Of a DNA stretch of 33,348 nt, positions 8,601 through 17,575 are shown one piece after another (position 1 is the first letter of the stretch; the number at the start of each line of letters is the position of its first letter). Below the pieces are notes generated by a model. The model saw nothing but the letters and a program-made list of their open reading frames with translations. It ran no database searches and was not told where the DNA came from. Both the position numbers and the translations under genes were made by a program. Source of the DNA: Gammaproteobacteria bacterium (GTDB taxonomy: Bacteria; Pseudomonadota; Gammaproteobacteria; Xanthomonadales; Wenzhouxiangellaceae); assembly GCA_021772955.1 (NCBI GenBank), contig JAJFKZ010000028.1, positions 1 to 33,348 of the forward strand. The letters run 5' to 3'.

Positions 8601-10175
8601 ATGTCTCAGTCCGACAACAAACCGCCAGCAGCCCAGCCGGATGCCAAACCGACCACCGCCGTCACGGCCAAGACCGCTGCTGCAAAACCTGCGGGCGCAG
8701 CCAGCAAACCTGCTCAGTTCAAAGGCCGCAAGCCATTGCGAAAAAAACCCACTGGGCCGGCCAAACCGGGGGCCAAAAGAGCACGTTCTGAAGCATCAGC
8801 ACATAGCAATCCCACTCAAAAAACCGCCCGCAAGACACGCGCACGCCAACGTGGGGCCAACAACATCCGCCCCACGGCCCGCTGCCTGGCGGTGATCACG
8901 CTGAAAGACATTCTCGGCAACGATTTGACCCTGGATCACGCCATCGACAAACACCTGCAAGAACTGGATGCCCGTGATCGAGCATTTGCCCAGCATCTGG
9001 TCTACGCCACGCTGCGCCGACTGAACTCACTGCAGGCCATAGCAGCGCTGTTGCTGGATAAACCTTTGCCGCGCAAATATTTCGATGTCGAATTACTGCT
9101 GCTGCTCGGCCTGCTGCAGTTGTGGGACAGCCATGTCGCCGATCACGCTGCCGTCAGTGCCACCGTCAATGTCTGCAACGAACTAGGCAAAAACTGGGCC
9201 CGCAATCTGATCAATGCCGCCTTGCGGCGCTTCCAGCGTGACCAGGCGCAACTGTTAGCACAATCGCAGCAAGCCGATCATCTGCGTTACAGCACACCAC
9301 AATGGCTGTTAGCAGCGCTGCAACAGGACTGGCCTCAGCGCTGGTTGAGTATCGTGCAACAGGGCTTGCGACCAGCACCGATGTGGCTGCGTGTGAACCT
9401 GGCCAAAATCAGCCGGGATGATTATCTGCGCCAGTTGTCGGAACAGCACATCGCCGCTGCTGCTGGCAACTCCCGCGCTGATGTCCTGCTGCGCCAGCCA
9501 CTGGCGGTCGAGCAATTGCCAGGTTTTGCACAGGGACTGGTTTCAGTGCAAGACAGCGCGGCGCAATGGGCGGCCACGATTCTGGCGCCGGCAGCCGGTC
9601 ATAAAGTGCTGGATCTGTGCGCCGCACCGGGCGGCAAGAGCTGTCAGCTGCTGGAACAATACCCGGGTATTCAACTGACCAGTGTGGACCTGCATGCACA
9701 ACGGTTGCAGCGGCTGCAAGACAATTACCAGCGCCTCGGCGTACACGGCGAAATCATTTGCGCAGATGCTCTCGCCGCAACCGGCAGTGATGGCTGGTGG
9801 GATCAGCAGACCTTTGACCGCATTCTGCTGGATGCCCCTTGCTCTGCGACCGGGGTGATCAGACGCCATCCGGACATCAAGTGGCGCTTGCAGACCCAGA
9901 AGCTGGACAACATTCTGCAGCTGCAACAGCAGTTGTTGCAATCTGCCTGGCGCATGCTCAAACCCGGCGGTCACTTGCTGTATTCGACCTGCTCTGTATT
10001 GAAGTCCGAAAACGATGCGCAGATCCAGCGCTTCATGCAAACCACGCCAGATGCACAAGCGCAAACGCTGGCTCTGGAGGTGGGACAGGCTACCGATTTC
10101 GGCTGGCAATGCCTGAGTGGTGACGGCGGCGGTGACGGCATGTATTTTGGCCTGCTGAAAAAACCTTTGCCATGA
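8601..10175 (+). CDS. rsmB: 16S rRNA (cytosine(967)-C(5))-methyltransferase RsmB
   Basis: A 524-residue enzyme that methylates C967 of 16S rRNA. After an 87-residue Ala/Lys/Pro-rich extension there is a NusB-like RNA-binding domain (about 90-220). The SAM-dependent methyltransferase domain follows, with VLDLCAAPGGKS (336-347), ILLDAPCSATG (408-418, Cys414) and YSTCSV (461-466, nucleophile Cys464). Family members usually begin close to the NusB-like domain, so the basic extension is unusual. The ATG at 8601 is preceded by GAGGAG at about 12 bp; an upstream in-frame start at 8550 would overlap fmt and is less likely. Confidence 0.95.
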   Translation: MSQSDNKPPAAQPDAKPTTAVTAKTAAAKPAGAASKPAQFKGRKPLRKKPTGPAKPGAKRARSEASAHSNPTQKTARKTRARQRGANNIRPTARCLAVITLKDILGNDLTLDHAIDKHLQELDARDRAFAQHLVYATLRRLNSLQAIAALLLDKPLPRKYFDVELLLLLGLLQLWDSHVADHAAVSATVNVCNELGKNWARNLINAALRRFQRDQAQLLAQSQQADHLRYSTPQWLLAALQQDWPQRWLSIVQQGLRPAPMWLRVNLAKISRDDYLRQLSEQHIAAAAGNSRADVLLRQPLAVEQLPGFAQGLVSVQDSAAQWAATILAPAAGHKVLDLCAAPGGKSCQLLEQYPGIQLTSVDLHAQRLQRLQDNYQRLGVHGEIICADALAATGSDGWWDQQTFDRILLDAPCSATGVIRRHPDIKWRLQTQKLDNILQLQQQLLQSAWRMLKPGGHLLYSTCSVLKSENDAQIQRFMQTTPDAQAQTLALEVGQATDFGWQCLSGDGGGDGMYFGLLKKPLP

Positions 10176-10936
10176 GGCCGCAGCGCCGGCTTATGTTCTT
10201 GCACCAGACATGGCGCCTGCGCCCAGATCAACTTCATCCCGGAGCCACGTTGAGCGCCGCCCGCCCTAGCCGCCGCGCCATGTCGATACTGGTTCCAGGC
10301 TTGCTGGCCTTGGCATTGCTCAGTTGCGATAGGCCGTCGGCCAACAGCGGCAATGACAGCACTTCCGGCATCAATCTGCGCGAACTTGCTATCGAGCAAG
10401 CTGCAACTGTGCAAATGCGCGCTGCCATCGACCTGCGCCTTGGCAGTGGAGTTACCGAAGCGCTGCGCAGTGGTATCCCGATCACCATCACGGTGGATCT
10501 GCGCCTGGGCCTGCGTTATCGTTATTTCGCCCGGGAAATCAACACGCACAGCTTTCACTGGGAGTTGAGCTATCTGCCCCTCAGCGAACGCTACACCCTG
10601 AAACATGCACTCAGCGGAGACATCAGCAGCTTCCCGCGCCTGAACATGTTGCTGGACAGTCTGCGCGAGCCGGTCGCCTATCCCTGGCAAGGCGCCCCTG
10701 ACGGACTCAACGACGGCCAGCATCAGCTGCAGATTCGAGCACGTCTGAATCGCCTGCGCTTGCCAGCACCACTGCGACTGCCGGCCATGCTATCCCGGCA
10801 GTGGCGCTTGCAGGATGGCTGGCGTACCTTGCTGATACCGGCTGACGATGTTGCCAACGCTACTGCCAAGCTACAGCCTGCGCTGCTGGCAAATGCGTTA
10901 TCTGCAGCACCGGCACCCGAGCACAATGAAATCTGA
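10172..10936 (+). CDS. DUF4390 domain protein, possible lipoprotein
   Basis: A hypothetical protein of up to 254 residues, of the DUF4390 type commonly found between rsmB and an ntrY-like kinase gene. The first ATG overlaps the rsmB stop (ATGA). An internal Met37 at 10280 starts MSILVPGLLALALLSC, which looks like a lipoprotein signal with Cys52 as possible lipidation site, so the true start may be 10280. The body is beta-rich with alternating hydrophobic residues (ITITVDLRLGLRYRYF). It overlaps the next gene by 11 bp. Function is unknown; the conserved location suggests a link to the sensor kinase. Confidence 0.8.
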   Translation: MRPQRRLMFLHQTWRLRPDQLHPGATLSAARPSRRAMSILVPGLLALALLSCDRPSANSGNDSTSGINLRELAIEQAATVQMRAAIDLRLGSGVTEALRSGIPITITVDLRLGLRYRYFAREINTHSFHWELSYLPLSERYTLKHALSGDISSFPRLNMLLDSLREPVAYPWQGAPDGLNDGQHQLQIRARLNRLRLPAPLRLPAMLSRQWRLQDGWRTLLIPADDVANATAKLQPALLANALSAAPAPEHNEI

Positions 10937-13175
10937 ATCCTGGCTGTACGGCAGGAGCCTGCCACTACTGGCGCTGCTCAGCATGCTGCTGGCAGCAGCT
11001 TTGCTGGTGGTCGATATTGAATCGGGCGACAACCGCATGCCGACGATGAACCTGTGGATTCTGGGGCTGGGACTGCTGGCATTGTTATTGTTGCTGGCCG
11101 CCATCCTGGGGCGCTTTGTACGCTTGGCCAGCCAGTTGCGCCGCCAGGAACCTGGCGCGCGTCTGACGCGCAGATTGACCATCATTTTCCTGGCGCTGAC
11201 CGTACCGCCGGCATTGATCGTGTACTTGTTCTCGATGGAGTTTCTCAACGAAACCATTGATGATTGGCTGAATGTCGGTCAGGAGCAGGCCCTCGCCGAC
11301 GCCATTGAGCTGGCGCGGGTGGTGTTGGATGCGCGCACGCTGGAAAGTCAGCGCCAGGTACGCCAACTGACGATCGAGTTACAAGATGAAATCAATCGTC
11401 GCGACGCCAGTGACTGGTTTCCGTTGCTGATCGACAAGGTCAGCAGCAGCGGACCGATGGAGCTGTCTATACTGGACGAGCGCGGCGCAGTACTGGCATC
11501 GGCCAACATCGATGGCGCGGTGATGAGCGCAGATCGACCGCGCGATTTCACGCTGCTGCAGATTCTGGACAATCGCATCTATGCTGAAGCGGAGCCGCTC
11601 ACCCGCAGCAACAATAGCGCCGCTAACGACACCACCCAGGCGCTGTCCCGGGAACTCAAGATTCGTGCCGCCATGGTCATCCCCGAATCCGGACCTGGGC
11701 AACCCCGACGCATTTTACAGGGCATCTATTATCTGCCCGGGCAATTCAATGATCTGGCCGGCAGCATCGAGGCGGCCTATTACGATAACCAGCGCGTGAT
11801 TGTGTTACGTGATGCCCTGAAACTCAGCTTTGTCATTATCCTCACCCTGGTGCTGGCACTGAGCATCCTGTTGGGCATACTTGCCGCCTTGAGCGTAGCC
11901 CAGCGACTGGTACAGCCGCTGACGCGATTGGCCCACGCCACCGGTCAGGTCGCAGTGGGCGAATACCACCAGGAGGTGACCTTGCAAAGCAGTGATGAAC
12001 TGGGCTTTCTGGTGCGCTCATTCAATCAGATGAGCATCGAGCTCGAGCGCAGTCGCGTCCATCTGGAAGATCAGCGCCAATACCTGGAAACGGTGCTCAA
12101 CCGCTTGTCTGCCGGAGTCATGTCGTTCGACAGCAGCAATCATCTGGTGACCAGCAATTCCAGTGCTGCAAACATCCTGAACATCGATCTGAAGGCCTGC
12201 AGCGGACAAAGCCTGGACAGCCTCGCCGATCGTTACAGCAACCTGGCTGGATTGTTCCAGCGCATACGCGAACGTAGCCAGCAGGCGCTGGAATGGCGCG
12301 AGGAAATCAATCTGCAGCAAGATCGGCAAGCCTTGGTGCTGGTCGTTCGCGGTACTCGCCTGGCGGGACAAAGCGCTGGTCAGGTGGTGGTCTTCGACGA
12401 TGTCACGGTGCTTACCGAAGCACAGCGCCAGGCAGCCTGGTCCGAAGTTGCCCGACGCCTGGCACATGAAGTTAAAAATCCACTGACCCCGATTCGACTG
12501 GCCGCAGAGCGCATGGGGCGAAAATTGCTGCCACAACTGGATGCACAACACCAGACGATCCTGGCCAAGGCCACTTCCACCATCGTCAATCAGGTCGAAG
12601 CATTGCAGGCACTGGTCAACGCCTTCGCCGATTACGCCCAGGACAATCGTGCTGAATTGCAGTCCCTGGATCTGCATCAGTTGCTGGATGAAATCATCAG
12701 TCTCTATCAGACCGCCAGCGACAGCATCCACTTCAGCAGTGACTTGCAGGCCCAGTCGGCCATGATCATCGCCAATGCCGGGCGCCTGCGTCAGGTACTG
12801 CACAATCTGATTCGAAACGCCCAGGAGGCACATACTGCAGCAGCCATCAGTGCAACCCTGCTCATCGGTCTGCACACCCGCAATGAAGCCCGCAATGGCG
12901 TCGATGGTGTGTTGCTCGTGCTCAGCGACAATGGCCCGGGCATCGACGAAGTGCTACTGGAAAACGTTTTCCAGCCCTACGTCAGCAACAAATTGCGCAG
13001 CACCGACGGTAGCGAACTTTCTGACCGCTCATCCGGCCTTGGATTGGCCATTGTGCGCAAAATCATTGACGAGAGTGGTGGCAGCATCATGCTGGCAAAC
13101 CACAACAACGGTGGCGCTGTGGCCAGCATCTGGCTGCCGATGGCCGCGCGAGTTGATCATGCCGCATCCCCATGA
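10926..13175 (+). CDS. ntrY: NtrY-type membrane sensor histidine kinase
   Basis: A 749-residue kinase with the NtrY layout. Transmembrane segments lie at about 12-30, 43-62 and 84-103, then a long extracytoplasmic region, then another membrane segment at about 300-323. A HAMP domain (about 326-378), a PAS domain (about 380-490), HisKA with the phospho-acceptor His514 in RLAHEVKNPLTPIRLA, and an ATPase domain with HNLIRNAQEAH, LSDNGPGID and GLGLAIVRKI follow. It should phosphorylate the NtrX-like regulator downstream in response to an unidentified envelope or redox/nitrogen signal. The ATG at 10926 overlaps the DUF4390 gene by 11 bp and fits the first membrane segment better than the upstream Met at 10848. 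Confidence 0.92.
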   Translation: MKSESWLYGRSLPLLALLSMLLAAALLVVDIESGDNRMPTMNLWILGLGLLALLLLLAAILGRFVRLASQLRRQEPGARLTRRLTIIFLALTVPPALIVYLFSMEFLNETIDDWLNVGQEQALADAIELARVVLDARTLESQRQVRQLTIELQDEINRRDASDWFPLLIDKVSSSGPMELSILDERGAVLASANIDGAVMSADRPRDFTLLQILDNRIYAEAEPLTRSNNSAANDTTQALSRELKIRAAMVIPESGPGQPRRILQGIYYLPGQFNDLAGSIEAAYYDNQRVIVLRDALKLSFVIILTLVLALSILLGILAALSVAQRLVQPLTRLAHATGQVAVGEYHQEVTLQSSDELGFLVRSFNQMSIELERSRVHLEDQRQYLETVLNRLSAGVMSFDSSNHLVTSNSSAANILNIDLKACSGQSLDSLADRYSNLAGLFQRIRERSQQALEWREEINLQQDRQALVLVVRGTRLAGQSAGQVVVFDDVTVLTEAQRQAAWSEVARRLAHEVKNPLTPIRLAAERMGRKLLPQLDAQHQTILAKATSTIVNQVEALQALVNAFADYAQDNRAELQSLDLHQLLDEIISLYQTASDSIHFSSDLQAQSAMIIANAGRLRQVLHNLIRNAQEAHTAAAISATLLIGLHTRNEARNGVDGVLLVLSDNGPGIDEVLLENVFQPYVSNKLRSTDGSELSDRSSGLGLAIVRKIIDESGGSIMLANHNNGGAVASIWLPMAARVDHAASP

Positions 13176-13235
13176 GCTGCATCAGCGGCGTATAATCACA
13201 GGCCTGTACGCATACAGTCCTGCCGGTCGCAGGCC
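13176..13235 (+). other. Short spacer after ntrY with a TATAAT box
   Basis: This 60-bp spacer holds a TATAAT at about 13190-13195 on the plus strand and a small CCTGC/GCAGG inverted repeat just before the element at 13236. The TATAAT could be a -10 for a separate ntrX promoter, but I see no matching -35. Confidence 0.3.
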
Positions 13236-13402
13236 CTAGGGGGCGTTATTAATTAGCACAGGTTGTGCTGTTAAGCCTGAAAATGCGCCAGACAAGGCGT
13301 GAGGAGAGAGGTTTGGTTACTCCAAATGAACGACGAACAACGCAGTATGGCGTTTTTTCAGGCTCAACCCGTCGGGCCGGGCCAATTGAGAATGCCCACT
13401 AG
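13236..13402. mobile_element. Family-2 MITE-like palindromic element before ntrX
   Basis: A 167-bp non-coding element bounded by CTAG at both ends. The left end CTAGGGGGCGTTATTAATT and the reverse complement of the right end CTAGTGGGCATTCTCAATT are imperfect inverted repeats. An inner pair, AGCCTGAAAATGCGCCA and its counterpart AGCCTGAAAAAACGCCA in reverse, makes a second stem. The terminal CTAGTGGGC is shared with the element at 19468-19737. It lies between ntrY and ntrX and ends 9 bp before the ntrX ATG. Insertion into CTAG with a TA duplication is the known preference of IS630-type transposases; that link is an inference here. Confidence 0.7.
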
Positions 13403-13411
13403 CACAGCATC

Positions 13412-14722
13412 ATGCCAGAACCGTTGATTCTCATTGTTGATGACGAAGCCGATATCCGCGAGCTGATCTCAGATATTCTTGCTGATGAAGGCTATCGGGT
13501 GCAGACGGCTGCCAACGCCAGCGAGGCAGATGCAGCCTACCGTGATTTGCAGCCGGATCTGGTGCTGCTGGATATCTGGATGCCCGACAGCGATGGCATC
13601 ACGCTGCTGGAACAATGGCAAAAACAATCACCCTTGTGCTGTCCGGTGGTGATGATGTCCGGCCACGGCAATGTCGAAACGGCAGTCCAGGCCACGCGCC
13701 TGGGGGCACTGGATTTCATCGAAAAACCCGTTGCGCTGAACAAGCTGCTGGCGATGACCGAACGCGCACTGGCGCACGATCAACCCAGCAGCAAGGTCAT
13801 GCTGGTCGAACAATCGTTGCCGTATGCGCTGCCTTCCGGCAACTCCGACTACCGCCAGGCACTACGCCAGCAACTGCAAAGCCTGGCTGGTCATCTGCAC
13901 CATTACGCATTGGCTGGAGAGCCCGGCACCTGCGCCAGAGATCTGGTGCATTGGGTACATGAAAACAGCCCGTTGGCGAACCTGCCATTGCTGTTTGATC
14001 AACGTGCCCTGCAAGCACTGGCTGCCGATGAGGTTGCTAGCGGCAGTATCTGCATCAGTGCCGTCTCATTACTCAAGCATGAACAGCAGCAATTGCTGCA
14101 TGACTGGGCCAGTGCTGCGCAACCGGACCAGCCCCGGCGGCTGGTGCTGTGCAGTTCCGGCGAAGTTGACGACCTGAATTTGCAAAGCACTCTGACCGCG
14201 TCATTGTATGAATTGCTGGACGGCACCGTGGTGGTATTGCAGCCCTTGCGCCACCACTTGATTGATGTTCCGGTGCTGCTGCGGCAATATTCGGAAATGC
14301 TGTCAGATCGGGATAACCTGCCGTATCGATCGTTTTCTCTGGCGGCTCAAAATCAGTTACGACAGTTCGCATGGCCCGGCAACGAATGCCAGCTGCGGCG
14401 GTTTGTCCGGCAGCTCCTGCTGCTTGGCGGCAAGCAGGAGATCAGCACCGCTGAAGTGCAACAGCAGTTGCAGCTGTTGCAGCAGCAACCGGCTGTCGCC
14501 GGCATGGACAATGATATTTTCAATCTGCCTCTGCGCCAGGCGCGTGAGGCGTTCGAACGCCATTATTTGACCCACCATCTACAGCAAACCGACGGCAACG
14601 TCGGCGCACTGGCCGACAAAGTCGGCATGGAGCGCACGCATCTGTATCGTAAACTTCGCGGCCTGGGTTTGGACCCTCGCCAAATCAGCAAGCCAGCAGA
14701 GTCATTGATCAACACGGACTGA
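13412..14722 (+). CDS. ntrX: NtrX-type response regulator with degenerate AAA+ core
   Basis: A 436-residue regulator. The receiver domain (1-120) is intact: Asp10/Asp11, phospho-acceptor Asp54 in VLLDIWMPDSDG, Ser83 and Lys105 (EKPV). The middle region keeps the outline of a sigma-54 AAA+ domain, such as PLRHHLIDVPVLL at 278-290 and FAWPGNECQLRRF at 319-331. The Walker A motif reads GEPGTCARD (169-177) without its lysine, no Walker B DE is visible, and the GAFTGA loop is missing. A Fis-type helix-turn-helix ends the protein (about 375-420, GNVGALADKVGMERTHLYRKLRGLGL). It should bind DNA but not drive sigma-54 melting. No Shine-Dalgarno is seen; a MITE-like element ends 9 bp upstream. trkA starts 2 bp after the stop. 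Confidence 0.85.
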   Translation: MPEPLILIVDDEADIRELISDILADEGYRVQTAANASEADAAYRDLQPDLVLLDIWMPDSDGITLLEQWQKQSPLCCPVVMMSGHGNVETAVQATRLGALDFIEKPVALNKLLAMTERALAHDQPSSKVMLVEQSLPYALPSGNSDYRQALRQQLQSLAGHLHHYALAGEPGTCARDLVHWVHENSPLANLPLLFDQRALQALAADEVASGSICISAVSLLKHEQQQLLHDWASAAQPDQPRRLVLCSSGEVDDLNLQSTLTASLYELLDGTVVVLQPLRHHLIDVPVLLRQYSEMLSDRDNLPYRSFSLAAQNQLRQFAWPGNECQLRRFVRQLLLLGGKQEISTAEVQQQLQLLQQQPAVAGMDNDIFNLPLRQAREAFERHYLTHHLQQTDGNVGALADKVGMERTHLYRKLRGLGLDPRQISKPAESLINTD

Positions 14723-14724
14723 TT

Positions 14725-16101
14725 ATGAAAATTATCATTCTTGGCGCCGGTCAGGTTGGCGCCGGACTGGCCTTCAGCCTGTCACATGAACACAATGACA
14801 TCACCGTCGTCGATACCGATCAACAGCGTTTGCGTGAGCTGCAGGATCGACTGGATATCCGCGGTGTGGCCGGCTATGGCTCACATCCGCAGGTGCTGAT
14901 CAGGGCCGGCATTGAAGACGCCGACATGCTGGTGGCGGTGACCAACAGCGATGAAGTCAACATGATCGCCTGCCAGGTTGCCTACACCTTGTTCAAGACG
15001 CCCACTCGCATCGCCCGCGTGCGCGAAAGTGAGTATCTGAGCCATCCGGAATTGTTTGAAACGCAGCATATTCCCATTGATCTGCTGATCAGCCCGGAAC
15101 AGGAAGTGTGCAAATACATCCGCCGCCTGATCGAATACCCCGGCGCCTTGCAGGTGCTGGATTTTGCCAACGGCAAAGCGCAGGTAGTGGCCGTGCGGGC
15201 GCGCTCGGACGGACCTTTGGTGGGTCAGCAGTTGAGCACTTTGCGCGAGCACATTCCCGGTGATGTGGATGCGCGTGTGGTCGCCATTTTTCGTGATGAC
15301 AAGGCCATTAAATTTGAAGGCAGTACCGTCATTCACCGTGATGATCTGATGTTTTTCCTGGCCGCGAACCAGGACATTCGGGTGATCATGAACGAATTGC
15401 GCCAGCAGGAACAACCGATCAAGCGCATCATGCTGGCCGGTGGTGGCAACATTGGCAGCACGCTGGCGAAAAGCCTGGAATTTGATTACCACGTCAAGCT
15501 GATCGAACGCAGTCCCCAGCGCGCGCGCGAGATTACCGAAGACCTGGAGCGGGCCATCATTCTGGTTGGTGACTGCGCCGACGTGGAATTACTCAAGGAG
15601 GAGAGCATCGACCGCGTCGATGTGTTCTGCGCTTTGACCAATGATGACGAGGCCAATATCCTGTCATCCATGCTGGCCAAAAAGCTTGGTGCTGGCAAGG
15701 TGCTGACGCTGATCAACCGCCCGGCCTATGCCGATCTGGTGGAAATCGAATTGATCGACGTTGCTGTCTCACCGCGACAAATCACCATCGGTGCGCTGCT
15801 CACGCGCATTCGCCGCGGCAACATCGAGCGCGTGCATTCGTTGCGTAGCGGTGCCGCCGAAGCCATTGAAGCAGTGGCCAAGGGCAATGCCTCGACCTCG
15901 AACGTGGTCGGCCAGCGCATCGGTGAACTTGATCTACCGCCCAGCGCGGCGATCGGCGGTATCGTGCGCGGTGACAAGGTGATCATAGCCCACGACGACA
16001 TCAAGATAGAGAGCGATGATCATGTCATCCTGCTGGTCACTGACAAACACCATATCCAGGCCATTGAGGAGTTGTTTGAAGTCAGAGACAATGTGGTCTG
16101 A
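14725..16101 (+). CDS. trkA: Trk potassium uptake system, NAD-binding regulatory subunit TrkA
   Basis: A 458-residue cytoplasmic protein that gates the TrkH potassium channel. It has the tandem layout of TrkA: an RCK N domain starting MKIIILGAGQVGAGLA with the dinucleotide loop, a TrkA-C domain, then a second N domain starting IMLAGGGNIGSTLA (about 234) and a second C domain at the end. Length equals the E. coli protein (458). It follows the ntrX stop by 2 bp and precedes trkH by 19 bp, so it is very probably in one transcript with both. Confidence 0.97.
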   Translation: MKIIILGAGQVGAGLAFSLSHEHNDITVVDTDQQRLRELQDRLDIRGVAGYGSHPQVLIRAGIEDADMLVAVTNSDEVNMIACQVAYTLFKTPTRIARVRESEYLSHPELFETQHIPIDLLISPEQEVCKYIRRLIEYPGALQVLDFANGKAQVVAVRARSDGPLVGQQLSTLREHIPGDVDARVVAIFRDDKAIKFEGSTVIHRDDLMFFLAANQDIRVIMNELRQQEQPIKRIMLAGGGNIGSTLAKSLEFDYHVKLIERSPQRAREITEDLERAIILVGDCADVELLKEESIDRVDVFCALTNDDEANILSSMLAKKLGAGKVLTLINRPAYADLVEIELIDVAVSPRQITIGALLTRIRRGNIERVHSLRSGAAEAIEAVAKGNASTSNVVGQRIGELDLPPSAAIGGIVRGDKVIIAHDDIKIESDDHVILLVTDKHHIQAIEELFEVRDNVV

Positions 16102-16120
16102 TTGAGCCTGTGATAGCGCC

Positions 16121-17575
16121 ATGAACCTCATTACCCTGCGACGTCTGGTTGGAGCGATGCTGATGCTGTCGGGGTTGTGGCTGCTGCCACCCACCGTGGT
16201 GGCGCTCATCTACGACGAAATCTACGAAGCGCACCCGTTCGCCATTGCCGCGCTCATCGAGCTGTTGCTGGGCCTGGCGCTGTTCTGGCCACTGCGCAAA
16301 CACAAAACCGATTTGCGTGTACGCGACGGTTTTCTGATTGTGGTGATGACCTGGCTGGTGTTTGCCATCAGCGGAACCTTGCCATTGTGGATGATCAAGG
16401 TACCGCACATCAGTTTTGCCGATGGCCTGTTTGAGTCCATGTCGGGACTGACCACCACCGGTGCAACGATACTGACTGGCCTGGATGATATGCCGCGCGG
16501 TCTGCTGTATCTGCGTTCGCAAATGCAATGGCTCGGTGGCATGGGCATTATCGTGCTGGCGGTGGCGATTTTGCCAATGTTGCGGATCGGTGGCATGCAG
16601 CTGTTTCGGGCCGAGACCCCGGGACCGATGAAAGACTCCAAACTGACGCCGCGCATCACCGAAACCGCCAAGGCATTGTGGCTGATCTATGTGGTTGCCA
16701 CCATCGCCTGTGCCGGTGCCTACTGGCTGGCAGGTATGTCATTGTTTGATGCCATCAATCATGCTTTTACCACCTTGCCAATCGGTGGCTTCAGCACCCA
16801 CGATGCCAGCATTGCTTATTTTCAGAGTCCGTTGATCGAATTCATTGCCATGCTGTTCATGGTCATCGCCGGGGTCAATTTCACACTGCACTTTATCTCC
16901 TGGCGTGATGCCTCGGTCAATGTCTACTTTCAGGACTCAGAGTTACGCATGTACCTGCTCTTGCTGGCGGTCTTCGTTGCCATCATTACCATCAACATCC
17001 TCTATCAGGGCATTGCCACCGATTTCTTCACGGCGTTGCGCCTGGGCGCATTCCAGGCCATCAGCGCCATGACCACGACCGGCTATACCACGGCCAGTTT
17101 TTATGCCTGGCCCGGTGTTGTGCCGATCATGCTGGTGGTCATCAGCATCATCGGCGGCTGTGCCAGCTCCACCGCCGGTGGCATGAAGGTAGTGCGCGTC
17201 ATGTTGCTATCAAAACAGATGCTCCGGGAGATTCGCCATCTGATTCATCCCAATGCAGTGCTGGCCATCAAGTTCAGTAACCGGGTCATTAACGATCAGG
17301 TCATCGGCGCGGTGTGGGCCTTTTTCTTTCTGTATGTCGCCACCATCGTTTGTTGCGGCATGCTGCTGCACGCCATTGGGCTGGATCTGGTCACCGCCTT
17401 TTCCGCTACCATTGCCTGTCTCACCAATCTGGGGCCGGCCATTGGTGCGGCCGGACCAAACTATGCGTCGCTGCCGGACACTGCCAAGTTGATCCTCAGT
17501 GCCATCATGTTACTTGGGCGTCTGGAAATTTTCACCCTGCTGGTGCTGTTCATGCCCTCATACTGGAGGGATTGA
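16121..17575 (+). CDS. trkH: Trk potassium uptake system membrane protein TrkH
   Basis: A 484-residue integral membrane potassium transporter. It contains the repeated pore-loop motifs of the family: GLTTTGATIL, LPIGGFSTHD, AMTTTGYTTASF and LTNLGPAIGAAGP, each between hydrophobic helices, plus GGCASSTAGGMKV. The C terminus LGRLEIFTLLVLFMPSYWRD is typical. It works with TrkA encoded just upstream. Its stop codon shares bases with the start of the following small gene (TGATG). Confidence 0.97.
   Translation: MNLITLRRLVGAMLMLSGLWLLPPTVVALIYDEIYEAHPFAIAALIELLLGLALFWPLRKHKTDLRVRDGFLIVVMTWLVFAISGTLPLWMIKVPHISFADGLFESMSGLTTTGATILTGLDDMPRGLLYLRSQMQWLGGMGIIVLAVAILPMLRIGGMQLFRAETPGPMKDSKLTPRITETAKALWLIYVVATIACAGAYWLAGMSLFDAINHAFTTLPIGGFSTHDASIAYFQSPLIEFIAMLFMVIAGVNFTLHFISWRDASVNVYFQDSELRMYLLLLAVFVAIITINILYQGIATDFFTALRLGAFQAISAMTTTGYTTASFYAWPGVVPIMLVVISIIGGCASSTAGGMKVVRVMLLSKQMLREIRHLIHPNAVLAIKFSNRVINDQVIGAVWAFFFLYVATIVCCGMLLHAIGLDLVTAFSATIACLTNLGPAIGAAGPNYASLPDTAKLILSAIMLLGRLEIFTLLVLFMPSYWRD

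Noticed and set aside
17314-17574. Upstream extension of the TPR gene within trkH
   Set aside because: It overlaps well-supported trkH codons in another frame; the ATG at 17575 has a good ribosome site.
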